The translations under genes were made by a program, and so were the position numbers. 64,000 nt of DNA, taken from NCBI GenBank assembly GCA_002894665.1, contig NCRB01000014.1, forward strand, positions 1 through 64,000, read 5' to 3'. Below, in pieces: positions 26,331-34,128 of this stretch (within the stretch, counting starts at the first letter, position 1; each line of letters starts with the position of its first letter). This DNA comes from Salinivenus iranica (lineage in GTDB: Bacteria; Bacteroidota; Rhodothermia; Rhodothermales; Salinibacteraceae). Below the pieces are notes generated by a model that did no database searches, was not told the DNA's origin, and was given only the letters and a program-made list of their open reading frames with translations.

Positions 26331-27311
26331 ATGTCGACCGACGCCGCGCCCCGCACAAATTCGGCCCCGGCCTCTCCCTTTCCCACCGACGACCCCGTGC
26401 TGCGCCTGATTGGCGACACGCCGCTCGTCTCGTACCCGGGCACCGACCGGGGGCGCGTCCTCTGTAAGCTGGAGACGGAAAACCCGACCCGGTCGATGAA
26501 GGACCGCATCGCGATGGGCATCCTGTCGGAGGCCCTGGCGGAGGGGGAGTACGACACGGTGGTGGAGGCCAGCTCGGGCAATACGGCCGGCGCGGTGGCT
26601 TTCGTGGCCAACCGGCTGGGCGCCGACTGTAAGCTGGCGTGTCCCGACTCCACCAGCCGACAGAAGATCGGCTACATGAAGGCGTTTGGGGCGGAGGTGC
26701 ACGAGTGCCCCTCGGATGTGGAGAGCGGCCACCCCGACCACTACCGCTCGGTGGCGCAGCGCCTTGCGGACGAGGACGACGGGGCGTTTCTGGTGGATCA
26801 GTACCACAACCAGTCGAACCCGGGCGTGCACTACCAGTGGACGGGCCCGGAAATTTGGGGACAGGCCGGCGACCGCATGACGCACCTCGTGGGGGCGATG
26901 GGCACCGGGGGCATCCTGAGCGGCAGCGCACGGTACGTACAGGAACAGGCCGCCGCGGCCGGGCGCGACGTGACGGTCATTGGGGTCGACGCCAAGCAGT
27001 CCAACATTTCTACGGCTTTCTACGGAAAGGAGCCGGTGCCCTACGACACAGAGGTCGAGGGGCTCGGCAAGGGCGGCGATCTACCCACGATGTGGTTCGA
27101 CTACATCGACGAGATGCGCGACGTGGCGGACGAGCGCGCATTCACACAGGCGCGCACCTCGGCGCAGGAGCACGGCCTGCTGATTGGGCCCAGTGCGGGC
27201 GCGGCCCTCTCCGTTGCACTCGACATCAGCGAGGAGCAGCCGGATGCCACGGTCGTCACCATCATCTGCGACGGCGGCGAGCAGTACTTCGACACGCTCT
27301 TCGACGTGTAG
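26331..27311 (+). CDS. PLP-dependent cysteine synthase family protein
   Basis: Beta-replacing PLP enzyme (cysteine synthase or cystathionine beta-synthase-like). Seen: lysine in TRSMKDRIA (K57, Schiff base), SSGNTAG substrate loop, and the phosphate-binding GTGGILSG. The sequence ends SAGAALSVALDI and the terminal catalytic block. The length is 326 residues, close to the O-acetylserine sulfhydrylase norm. The ATG at 26331 is preferred to earlier in-frame codons with no family match. With cysH it could serve sulfur assimilation, but it may use another amino acid donor. Confidence 0.88.
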   Translation: MSTDAAPRTNSAPASPFPTDDPVLRLIGDTPLVSYPGTDRGRVLCKLETENPTRSMKDRIAMGILSEALAEGEYDTVVEASSGNTAGAVAFVANRLGADCKLACPDSTSRQKIGYMKAFGAEVHECPSDVESGHPDHYRSVAQRLADEDDGAFLVDQYHNQSNPGVHYQWTGPEIWGQAGDRMTHLVGAMGTGGILSGSARYVQEQAAAAGRDVTVIGVDAKQSNISTAFYGKEPVPYDTEVEGLGKGGDLPTMWFDYIDEMRDVADERAFTQARTSAQEHGLLIGPSAGAALSVALDISEEQPDATVVTIICDGGEQYFDTLFDV

Positions 27312-27318
27312 TGCGTTG

Positions 27319-27360
27319 TACGTTGAACGTTAGGACGTTGAACGTTAGGACGTTGAACGT
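27319..27360. repeat. Tandem 15 bp repeats at the UbiB-gene 3' end
   Basis: TAGGACGTTGAACGT occurs exactly twice (27331-27345, 27346-27360), preceded by a shortened copy (TACGTTGAACGT, 27319-27330). The TAA stop of the minus-strand UbiB gene lies at 27347-27345, inside the array, so the repeats supply its last codons and stop. Confidence 0.88.
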
Positions 27361-28709
27361 GGGGAGACGGGGCGCCCGTCGATGTCCTCCAGGGCAGTGT
27401 TGAGGCGCTCGATGCTGTCGGTGGTGTCGATCCGCGGCCTGAGTTGAACCAGCAGGTTAAGCAGGCCCACCAGCGCCTTGTTCAGGAAGATGAAGTGGGG
27501 CGAGCCGGCCGCCTGGCGCAGGGTGGAGGCCTCTTTGAAGGATTCCTGCAGCCGGTCGCGGAAGTCCGGGTCGCCGAAATCGAACGACGACTGGCGGTAG
27601 GGCTCCACGATGAGGGAGCCGTAGCGGTCGAAAAAGTCGCGGACCTCGGCCTGGGTCGTCTCCGGCATATCCTCTTGGAGGATGTCGAGGCGGCGGAGCA
27701 GGCGGTCGATCTCGTCCTTGTCGTCCTCCATGCGGGCGCGGAAGAGGCGCAGCATGTCGTCGCGGAAGGCCTGGGGGAGCGTTTTCACGCAGCCAAAGTC
27801 GATGATGCCGAGGCGCCCGTCCTCGCGGAAGAGGAAGTTGCCGGGGTGGGTATCGGCGTGGAGCGTGCGGTGGTTGTGGGCGACCTGCCGGTGCAGGAAG
27901 TCCCAGAGAAGCTGCCCGAAGTGGTCGCGGGCGGCCTGATCGGGGTCGGTATCCAGGAACGCGTCGAGGTGCTGCCCCTCCACGAACGTCATGGTGAGCA
28001 CCGTCTCGGCGGTCTGCTCGCGCACGGGCTCCGGGGTCACCAGGTCGCCGCCCCCGTACTGGTCGGCGAAGTAGGCAATGTTGTCGGCCTCGTTCAGGTA
28101 GTCCGTCTCCTCGCGGAGGCGGGCGCGCACCTCCTCAAAGTAGTCGTCGATCGGCCCGCCCTTTACGATGCGGCGGAAGAGGGTGCGGGCCAGCGACAGG
28201 TCGGACTCGATGGTGTCGCGGACGTTGGGGTACTGCACCTTCACGGCGACGGGGCGGCCGTCCTCGAGGCGGGCACGGTGGACCTGCCCGATGGAGGCCG
28301 CGGCCATGGCCTCGCCCTCGAACTCGTCGAAGAGCAGCTCCGGGAAGCGCCCCAGAGCGTCGCGGATCTGTTTTCGGACCAGGGCCCGGTTCATCGGCGG
28401 CACGCGGTATTGCGCCTCCGCCATCACCTCCATGAACTCGTCCGGCAGCATGCCGGTGTCGAGGCTCATGGACTGGGCCAGCTTGAGGGCCGTGCCGCGC
28501 AGCCGGGCGAACTCCTTGAAAAGGTCCTTCGCGTTCTGCGTGTTCAGGTTGCGCTTGCGTTCCTCCCCGCCCTTCCCGCGCACCCGATCGGCGAGGTACT
28601 GCGCGTAGTTCTTGCCCACCTGCAGGCCCGTCTTGGCAAAGATGCGCCCGCGCTCCAGCTTGGTGGCGGGAAAGTCTTCATTCGATGAGTCGGGGTCGCG
28701 CTCGCTCAT
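27345..28709 (-). CDS. UbiB/ABC1 (AarF/ADCK) kinase-like protein
   Basis: Atypical kinase-fold protein of the family needed for quinone synthesis or lipid handling. Seen: KLAQ at residues 76-79 where KxGQ is usual (glycine replaced by alanine), AAASIGQVHRA, VAVKVQYP (Lys of the nucleotide site), HADTHPGNFLF catalytic loop and IDFGCVK. The 454-residue length fits. The start is ATG at 28709. It lies 32 bp after the TetR-like gene on the same strand. Its C-terminal residues RSTS come from a tandem repeat. Confidence 0.88.
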   Translation of the reverse strand: MSERDPDSSNEDFPATKLERGRIFAKTGLQVGKNYAQYLADRVRGKGGEERKRNLNTQNAKDLFKEFARLRGTALKLAQSMSLDTGMLPDEFMEVMAEAQYRVPPMNRALVRKQIRDALGRFPELLFDEFEGEAMAAASIGQVHRARLEDGRPVAVKVQYPNVRDTIESDLSLARTLFRRIVKGGPIDDYFEEVRARLREETDYLNEADNIAYFADQYGGGDLVTPEPVREQTAETVLTMTFVEGQHLDAFLDTDPDQAARDHFGQLLWDFLHRQVAHNHRTLHADTHPGNFLFREDGRLGIIDFGCVKTLPQAFRDDMLRLFRARMEDDKDEIDRLLRRLDILQEDMPETTQAEVRDFFDRYGSLIVEPYRQSSFDFGDPDFRDRLQESFKEASTLRQAAGSPHFIFLNKALVGLLNLLVQLRPRIDTTDSIERLNTALEDIDGRPVSPRSTS

Positions 28710-28741
28710 TGCGAGATCCTGTCAGGGGAGGCGTGCGGAAG

Positions 28742-29323
28742 TTAGCGACGTCCGAGCCAGCGCCCAACGATTGGCAGCCGGCCCAGGCCCAGCGCGTCGT
28801 GCTGCACGATGTGCCAGGCCAGGTCGAGCCCCGAAGATACGCCACCAAAGGTGACCAGTTCGGCCACAAACGAAACGAGTTTGTCGACGAGTGCCGTGGT
28901 GGCGGCCTGACCGTCCGACTCGTCTCCGATCCAGTGGCGGACGACGGCCATCGTGACGATGGTGAGCACTTCGTGCACCGGCCACAGGCCCGTGACAAGC
29001 TGGTTGGCGTTTGGCACCACGTCGTCGTCCGTAAGGAGGGCGCGGAGTTCGGCCCGCACCTCCGCCCGGAAGGCAGACCGCCGGCGCACCCAGGTGTCGA
29101 AGGTGTTCTGTACGAACGGCCGCTGCTCGTCCAGCGCGTCGAGCAGAATATAGAAGAAGGAGGCCAGCCGCTCCTCAAACGAGAAGGACTCGTAGTCGGT
29201 CGTGGCGTCGGCGAGCAGGCGGTACTGGTCGACGGCGAGGTCGTAGTAGGCGGGGAGGAGGGCGTCTGCGTCGTCGACGTAGGCGTCGAGGACCGCCCGG
29301 TCCACGCCGGCCCGGCGGCGCAC
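28742..29323 (-). CDS. TetR-like regulator; DNA-binding part continues upstream without a usual start codon
   Basis: C-terminal part is an all-helical ligand domain of TetR type (EERLASFFYILLDALDEQRP, HEVLTIVTMAVVRHWIGDE). The GTG at 29323 lies in the middle of the helix-turn-helix region. Read in the same frame, codons back to about 29419 encode RKQLIEAAIALYQDD and APTV just before RRRAGVDRAVLDAYV, which together look like a TetR N-terminus (IxxAAxxLF...AGVxxxxLYxYF). That stretch has no ATG, GTG or TTG start: an ATC pair at 29419-29414 is the only candidate. Either a rare start is used, a frameshift is present, or this is a decaying gene. It may regulate the UbiB gene 32 bp downstream. Confidence 0.6.
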   Translation of the reverse strand: MRRRAGVDRAVLDAYVDDADALLPAYYDLAVDQYRLLADATTDYESFSFEERLASFFYILLDALDEQRPFVQNTFDTWVRRRSAFRAEVRAELRALLTDDDVVPNANQLVTGLWPVHEVLTIVTMAVVRHWIGDESDGQAATTALVDKLVSFVAELVTFGGVSSGLDLAWHIVQHDALGLGRLPIVGRWLGRR

Positions 29324-29837
29324 GGTGGGGGCGGTGAGGACGGCCGCGTCGTCCTGGTAGAGGGCGATGGCCGCCTCGATGAGCTGCTTTCGGTCGGCGA
29401 ACGCGTCGGGGTCGATGATGGCACCGGTGGACGTTGGGAGGGAAGGGACGGGCCGGTTTGTTCGCGTGCGCCCCCAGGTGTGGTTCCGGGAGAGCGAAAA
29501 TGAGTCGCGATTTCGACGCTGGGGAGTGAGGGGGAGAAACGCGGTCGGAGAAAACAGTAGCGGCCACGCCGAAGGGGGAATGACCCGGGCGAGATTATCA
29601 AACCATAACCGGCATTACCGGACTATTATCTCAGGGTTGAAAGTAATAGAAGCCAGTTCACCAAGGTGGAAAAAGATCCCCCGATCCACTACTGTGCTGA
29701 GTGCAGAGTCGCAAGACCCTCCCACCCTTCGGTCTTTGTCACACGGGGGCAAGGGGCACGCTGAAAGAGCGAGCGTTGTCCTGCGAGGGGATGCGTCTGC
29801 TACGTTCACCACTCGTCCCATAAAATCCACCATCGCT
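29324..29837. other. Intergenic region, TetR gene to first TonB receptor
   Basis: Positions 29324-29419 hold the apparent missing N-terminal codons of the TetR gene. From about 29590 to 29660 base composition becomes AT-rich, with a dyad GAGATTAT (29591-29598)/ATTATCTC (29625-29632) around CCGG-CATTA-CCGG. The receptor gene's leader has TACGTTCA (29801-29808), a 6/8 match to TAnnTTTG. No gene of good quality was seen in the rest. Confidence 0.45.
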
Positions 29838-32800
29838 ATGAAGCGTTGGGCTTCGATACCAATTTTACTGCTTGCAGTCCTGGTGCTCTGTCCCAGTTTG
29901 GCTCACGGGCAGGGCGTCACCTCGGCCACCATCCGCGGCACGGTGGTCGATGAAAACGACGAACCCCTTCCGGGCGTGAATGTCCTGGCGGTCCACGAGC
30001 CGAGCGGGTCTCGCTACGGCGCGTCTACCAGCCAGCGAGGGCAATTCACCCTGGCCAACGTGCGGGTCGGCGGCCCCTACACGATCACCGTCTCGTTCGT
30101 CGGCTACCAGTCGCAGCGCGAGACGAACGTCGAGCTCGACCTTGGCGAGACTCGCACCTTCGAGTTTCAGCTCCAGCCTCAGACCCAGGAGCTTGATGAG
30201 GTTGAGGTGGTTGCTGAAGGACAGGGCGCGGTCTTCAGCAGTCAGCGCCGAGGCATCTCCACGAACATCTCGGAGGAGGACATCCAGAACGCGCCGACCA
30301 TCGACCGGTCCATTGCGGACTTCGCGCGGTTCACGCCGCAGGCCATCGTCGGAAACGACGACGACGACGGCTCCTCCATCTCGATCGCCGGGCAGAACAA
30401 CCGGTACAACTCCGTTTTCATCGACGGGGCGGTGAGCAACGACGTGTTTGGCCTGTCGGCGCAGGGCACCGACGGCGGACAGACCGGTGCCACGCCGATT
30501 AGCACCGATGCCATCCAGAGTTTCAACATCGAGATCTCACCGTACGACGTAACGCAGAGCTACTTCGGCGGCGGGGCGATCAACGCTGTGACGCGGAGCG
30601 GCTCGAACCAGTTCGAGGGGTCGCTTGCCTTTGAGTACCGCGACCAGAGCTTCGCGGAGGACCTGCCGAATGCCCCGTTCCCGGACTTCACGAATGAGCG
30701 CTACGTGGGACGCCTCGGCGGTCCCATTATCGAGGATGAGCTCTTCTTCTTCGTCAACTTCGACATCAACCGGGAGACCTCGCCCCAGCCGTTTGAGGGC
30801 GGATTCGATGAGTTCGAAGGGCAGGCCATCCAGTCCGAGTCGGACTTGAACGACCTCCTGAGCTTTGTCGAAAGCACGGTGGGGGATCGGTACGACCCCG
30901 GGAGTTTTCAGGGCAATGCCACCTCGTTGGATAGCGACAAGTTCTTGGGCAAGCTCGACTGGAATATCAGCCAGAATCACCGGGCGAGCCTTCGGTACAG
31001 CTACTCCGAGTCGGTCAACGTCGACGCGTTTGGCGGAAATCCGCAGGAGATCTCGTTCTCCAGCCGAAACGAGGTGTTTCCGAATACCACTCAGATCGGT
31101 GCGTTTGAGCTGAATAGCTCGTTCGGCAACAACTTTGCCAACAAGCTGATTCTCAGCTACAAAAACGTGGAGGACGACCGGGACACGAACCTCGACCAGC
31201 CGTTCCCGACCGTCGACATTAACGACGGAGCCGCCAGCATCGGCCTCGGGGGCGAGCCGTTCTCGACGGTGAACTTCCTCAAGCAGGAGGTCTTCACCCT
31301 CACGAACGACTTTGATATGTTCTTTGGGGACCACACCGTCACGGTCGGGACGCACAACGAGCTCTACGATCTCGCAAACAAGTTCGTCCCGTTCAACTAC
31401 GGATGGTACATTTTCGTGGACAACGACGGCAACGGGACGGCCGTCGACGAATTCCGCGAGACCGTATGCGCGTCGATCGACAACCCCGGCAGCGCCTGTC
31501 AGGGGGTTGATTCGGGGATTGCCAACTCGGTCTTCGCCCGCGGCTTTTCGCTCGTAGACGACGATCCGAGTACGCCGAATACGTTTGAGGAGAAAATCGG
31601 CGATGCGACGAACGCACAGGGCGCGTTCCGTGCGCTCAACACCAGCCTCTACATTCAGGACGAGTGGACGGTAAGCGACCGTCTGACGCTGACGGGAGGC
31701 GTTCGAGTCGACGTGCCGGTATACCTCGACGATCCGGCGTTTGCGAACCCGGACAACGAGCTGGTGCCGAACGATCCGGAGCTCGATCCCCGGGACACTA
31801 CAATCCCGGCCATCCGGAACTTTTACTCGATGAACGGGGCACGGCCCGGCGAAACGCCGGACCCGAACCTGCACTGGGCGCCCCGCTTTGGCTTTAACTG
31901 GGACGCCTTCGGCGACGAGACCACACAGGTGCGCGGAGGCACCGGCATCTTTACGAGCCGGCAGCCCTTCGTGTGGCCCGGTGGAATGTACCTCAACAAC
32001 GGGACGAACACCGGGACGGTCGACTTTACATTCGGCCAGGCCGAGTTCCGTCCGAACCCGCAGAACGGCCTGACGGTGGCCGACTTCCAGGACCGCGATC
32101 CGTCGGACCTAATTCCGAGCGGTCGCCTCGAGATGTTCGAGAAGGACTACTACAATCCGCGGTTCTGGCGCTCCTCTCTGGGTATCGATCAGGAGCTTCC
32201 GGGCGGTGTGATTGGCACAATCGAGGCTCAGTACTCGAACACGCTGAAGAACGTGCTGGTCACGAACGTCAACCTGCGCCCGGCGAACGAGACGCTGGAC
32301 GGCCCGGACAATCGGCCCATCTGGGTGCCCTCGGAGTTCGACGATGGGGCGAGTCCCTACGCCGAATCCGGGGATCAGCGGATTGATGCTCGCTACGCGA
32401 ACATCCACCGTGTGGGCAATACCGATCGCGGCTACTCCTACAACCTCACGACCCGCCTCCGGAAGACGTTCGAGGGCATCGTGACGGAAAACAGTGGCCT
32501 CCGCGCCGATGTGTCCTACACGTACGGCGATTCCTACTCGGTGAACGACGGGCTCTCGTCGCAGGTCAACTCGCTCTGGGACGGCGTCGAGCACGTCAAC
32601 GGCGCGAACAACATCGGGCTGGCCCGCTCGGACTTCTCGACGGGGCACCGCGTGCTTGGTCGGTTCTCCTACCGCCAGCAGCTCGGCGACCGGTTCGCCC
32701 TCACGACGACATTGATCTACGATGGGCAGTCCGGTCGGCCGTTCTCCTACGTCATCGACAACAGCGAGAATATGGTTCGGGAGCGAGGGGAAGCAAACTC

Positions 32801-33365
32801 GCTGCTCTACGTTCCGGGACAGACCCAGAATCTGACCTTTGGGGAAATTGACCCGGACGACGGACCGACGATTACTCCTGAGCTGCAGGCGCAAGCCCTG
32901 GATCAGTTCATCCGCGGCAACGACTACCTGAGCGATCGCCGCGGACAGTACGCGGAGCGCAACGGCGACCGGACGCCCTGGGAGAGCGTCTTCGACCTCA
33001 ACCTCCGCCTGGAGGTTTTCCAGAACCTCCTCGGGCGGCAGCAGAGCCTGGAGCTGACGGCGAACGTGTTCAACTTCTCCAGCCTCCTGGGCGACGTGTT
33101 CGGGACGGACTGGGGCGAGCGGTACGCCGGAGCTGGGCAGGTTGACCTCACCTCCTTCCGCGAGTTCGAGGATCCGGACAACGGAAACTACACGCCGGTG
33201 TACACGGCCCAGGAGGTCATTCGCTCGGTTGAAGACACCAACGGCGATGGGGTCGCCGACGAAGTAGAGACGATCGATCAGGAGGACATCTTCAATGAGA
33301 TCCGAACCGGGTCCTCCTACAGTTCCCAGTGGCAGATGAAGTTTGGCGTCCGCCTCAACTTCTAA
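29838..33365 (+). CDS. Oar-like TonB-dependent outer-membrane receptor 1
   Basis: Large outer-membrane barrel, 1175 residues. Seen: signal peptide to about residue 25 (LAHGQG); a carboxypeptidase-regulatory-like beta-sandwich (TIRGTVVDENDEPLPGVNV to about residue 110); a TonB plug with RYNSVFIDGAV; the Oar-type block VTRSGSNQFEGSLAFEYR; then a long beta-barrel of Asp/Asn-rich strands ending in SQWQMKFGVRLNF with a terminal Phe. The ATG at 29838 opens the signal peptide. Oar-like receptors import unknown substrates or assist surface protein export. It is followed by a terminator at 33397 and by a second receptor 0.8 kb on. Confidence 0.9.
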   Translation: MKRWASIPILLLAVLVLCPSLAHGQGVTSATIRGTVVDENDEPLPGVNVLAVHEPSGSRYGASTSQRGQFTLANVRVGGPYTITVSFVGYQSQRETNVELDLGETRTFEFQLQPQTQELDEVEVVAEGQGAVFSSQRRGISTNISEEDIQNAPTIDRSIADFARFTPQAIVGNDDDDGSSISIAGQNNRYNSVFIDGAVSNDVFGLSAQGTDGGQTGATPISTDAIQSFNIEISPYDVTQSYFGGGAINAVTRSGSNQFEGSLAFEYRDQSFAEDLPNAPFPDFTNERYVGRLGGPIIEDELFFFVNFDINRETSPQPFEGGFDEFEGQAIQSESDLNDLLSFVESTVGDRYDPGSFQGNATSLDSDKFLGKLDWNISQNHRASLRYSYSESVNVDAFGGNPQEISFSSRNEVFPNTTQIGAFELNSSFGNNFANKLILSYKNVEDDRDTNLDQPFPTVDINDGAASIGLGGEPFSTVNFLKQEVFTLTNDFDMFFGDHTVTVGTHNELYDLANKFVPFNYGWYIFVDNDGNGTAVDEFRETVCASIDNPGSACQGVDSGIANSVFARGFSLVDDDPSTPNTFEEKIGDATNAQGAFRALNTSLYIQDEWTVSDRLTLTGGVRVDVPVYLDDPAFANPDNELVPNDPELDPRDTTIPAIRNFYSMNGARPGETPDPNLHWAPRFGFNWDAFGDETTQVRGGTGIFTSRQPFVWPGGMYLNNGTNTGTVDFTFGQAEFRPNPQNGLTVADFQDRDPSDLIPSGRLEMFEKDYYNPRFWRSSLGIDQELPGGVIGTIEAQYSNTLKNVLVTNVNLRPANETLDGPDNRPIWVPSEFDDGASPYAESGDQRIDARYANIHRVGNTDRGYSYNLTTRLRKTFEGIVTENSGLRADVSYTYGDSYSVNDGLSSQVNSLWDGVEHVNGANNIGLARSDFSTGHRVLGRFSYRQQLGDRFALTTTLIYDGQSGRPFSYVIDNSENMVRERGEANSLLYVPGQTQNLTFGEIDPDDGPTITPELQAQALDQFIRGNDYLSDRRGQYAERNGDRTPWESVFDLNLRLEVFQNLLGRQQSLELTANVFNFSSLLGDVFGTDWGERYAGAGQVDLTSFREFEDPDNGNYTPVYTAQEVIRSVEDTNGDGVADEVETIDQEDIFNEIRTGSSYSSQWQMKFGVRLNF

Positions 33366-33396
33366 CGGTTCGGCCGAAGGGACCCATCACTGCGAG

Positions 33397-33427
33397 CGGG
33401 CGGTCGTCGACGGACGGCCGCCCGTTT
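33397..33427 (+). terminator. Terminator after receptor 1
   Basis: Stem CGGGCGGTCGTC paired with GACGGCCGCCCG (one G-T pair), tight loop, followed by TTTCG. It should end the receptor 1 transcript. Confidence 0.7.
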
Positions 33428-33599
33428 CGTATTTGTGCTACCGTTCCGTATCTCTTTTCCTTCTGGGGTTTTAGTACGAATGGCATCGAGTGCGATAGCC
33501 TCGTTCTCTCGGTTTTGTCCTTGTGTTCTTTCTCTTTGCCGCGGGAAGCCTCCCCGGGCACGCCCGGCCCGTCGATAGCGCCCGTTTTGTGCACGTCGG

Positions 33600-33877
33600 A
33601 ACGGTCCCGCCCCCCCGATCGACAAGGTGAGCGGGATCGGAAAAAGCCCGCAGCTCGGCAACGCCGCTGCAGCGCTGGGGGCGGCCATGGTTTGCACGAC
33701 GGGCGTCGGGGGCTGTCCCCGGTCGGAGAAGGGCGACGGGTGGCGCTTGACGGAGCCCCGGGCCATCAAACGGCCAGAGTTGCGCCCCAAGCAGCCGGGG
33801 CGGTGACTTGGGACGACCCGCAGACGCACCGCATTATAAACGAGAACCGCAACGTATTTCTGTTAGAAAACATTCGC
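33600..33877 (+). pseudogene. Internally deleted relic of the propeller-like secreted protein gene
   Basis: Two stretches match the intact gene at 44632-45612. Positions 33612-33662 match 44762-44812 (GATCGACNAAxTGAGCGGGATC and AAAAGCCCGCAG blocks), and positions 33688-33877 match about 45400-45575 (TGCACGAC, CGGAGAAGGGCGAC, GGAGCCCCGGGCCATC, GGGACGA-CC-CAGACGC). The about 590 bp between these in the intact gene is missing, and the reading frame is broken. It is the remains of a duplicated or displaced copy. Confidence 0.82.
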
Positions 33878-33889
33878 GGACAGCGGTAG

Positions 33890-34128
33890 TCGGTGAGAGA
33901 TTCAGGGAGACGGTCGTTATCACAGTGTTATGGTTGCTGGAGAAGGGATAGCAAATCGGTTCTTCATTGATGATAAGGACTCTCACTTGTACTCTATGTA
34001 TCGGCCTACGCTTGTTGCCGTACGCCCACGGCCTCTCCGACTACTTTACCGGGCGCAGGTGCGGGTAGGATCTGCGCCACCGGCCGCTCCTCTCACGTTA
34101 ACCGATCCAATCGACCATGGACACCGCT
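33890..34128. other. AT-rich control region of receptor 2
   Basis: Between the relic and the second receptor gene lies a 240 bp stretch, AT-richer than its surroundings from 33905 to 34005, with GTTATGGTT and TTGTACTCTATGTAT as possible promoter parts. The exact promoter cannot be fixed by eye. No gene is seen. Confidence 0.35.

Noticed and set aside
29615-29833. Short minus-strand open frame before receptor 1
   Set aside because: It lies in the receptor leader and AT-rich control region and has no family-like residues or ribosome-binding signal.
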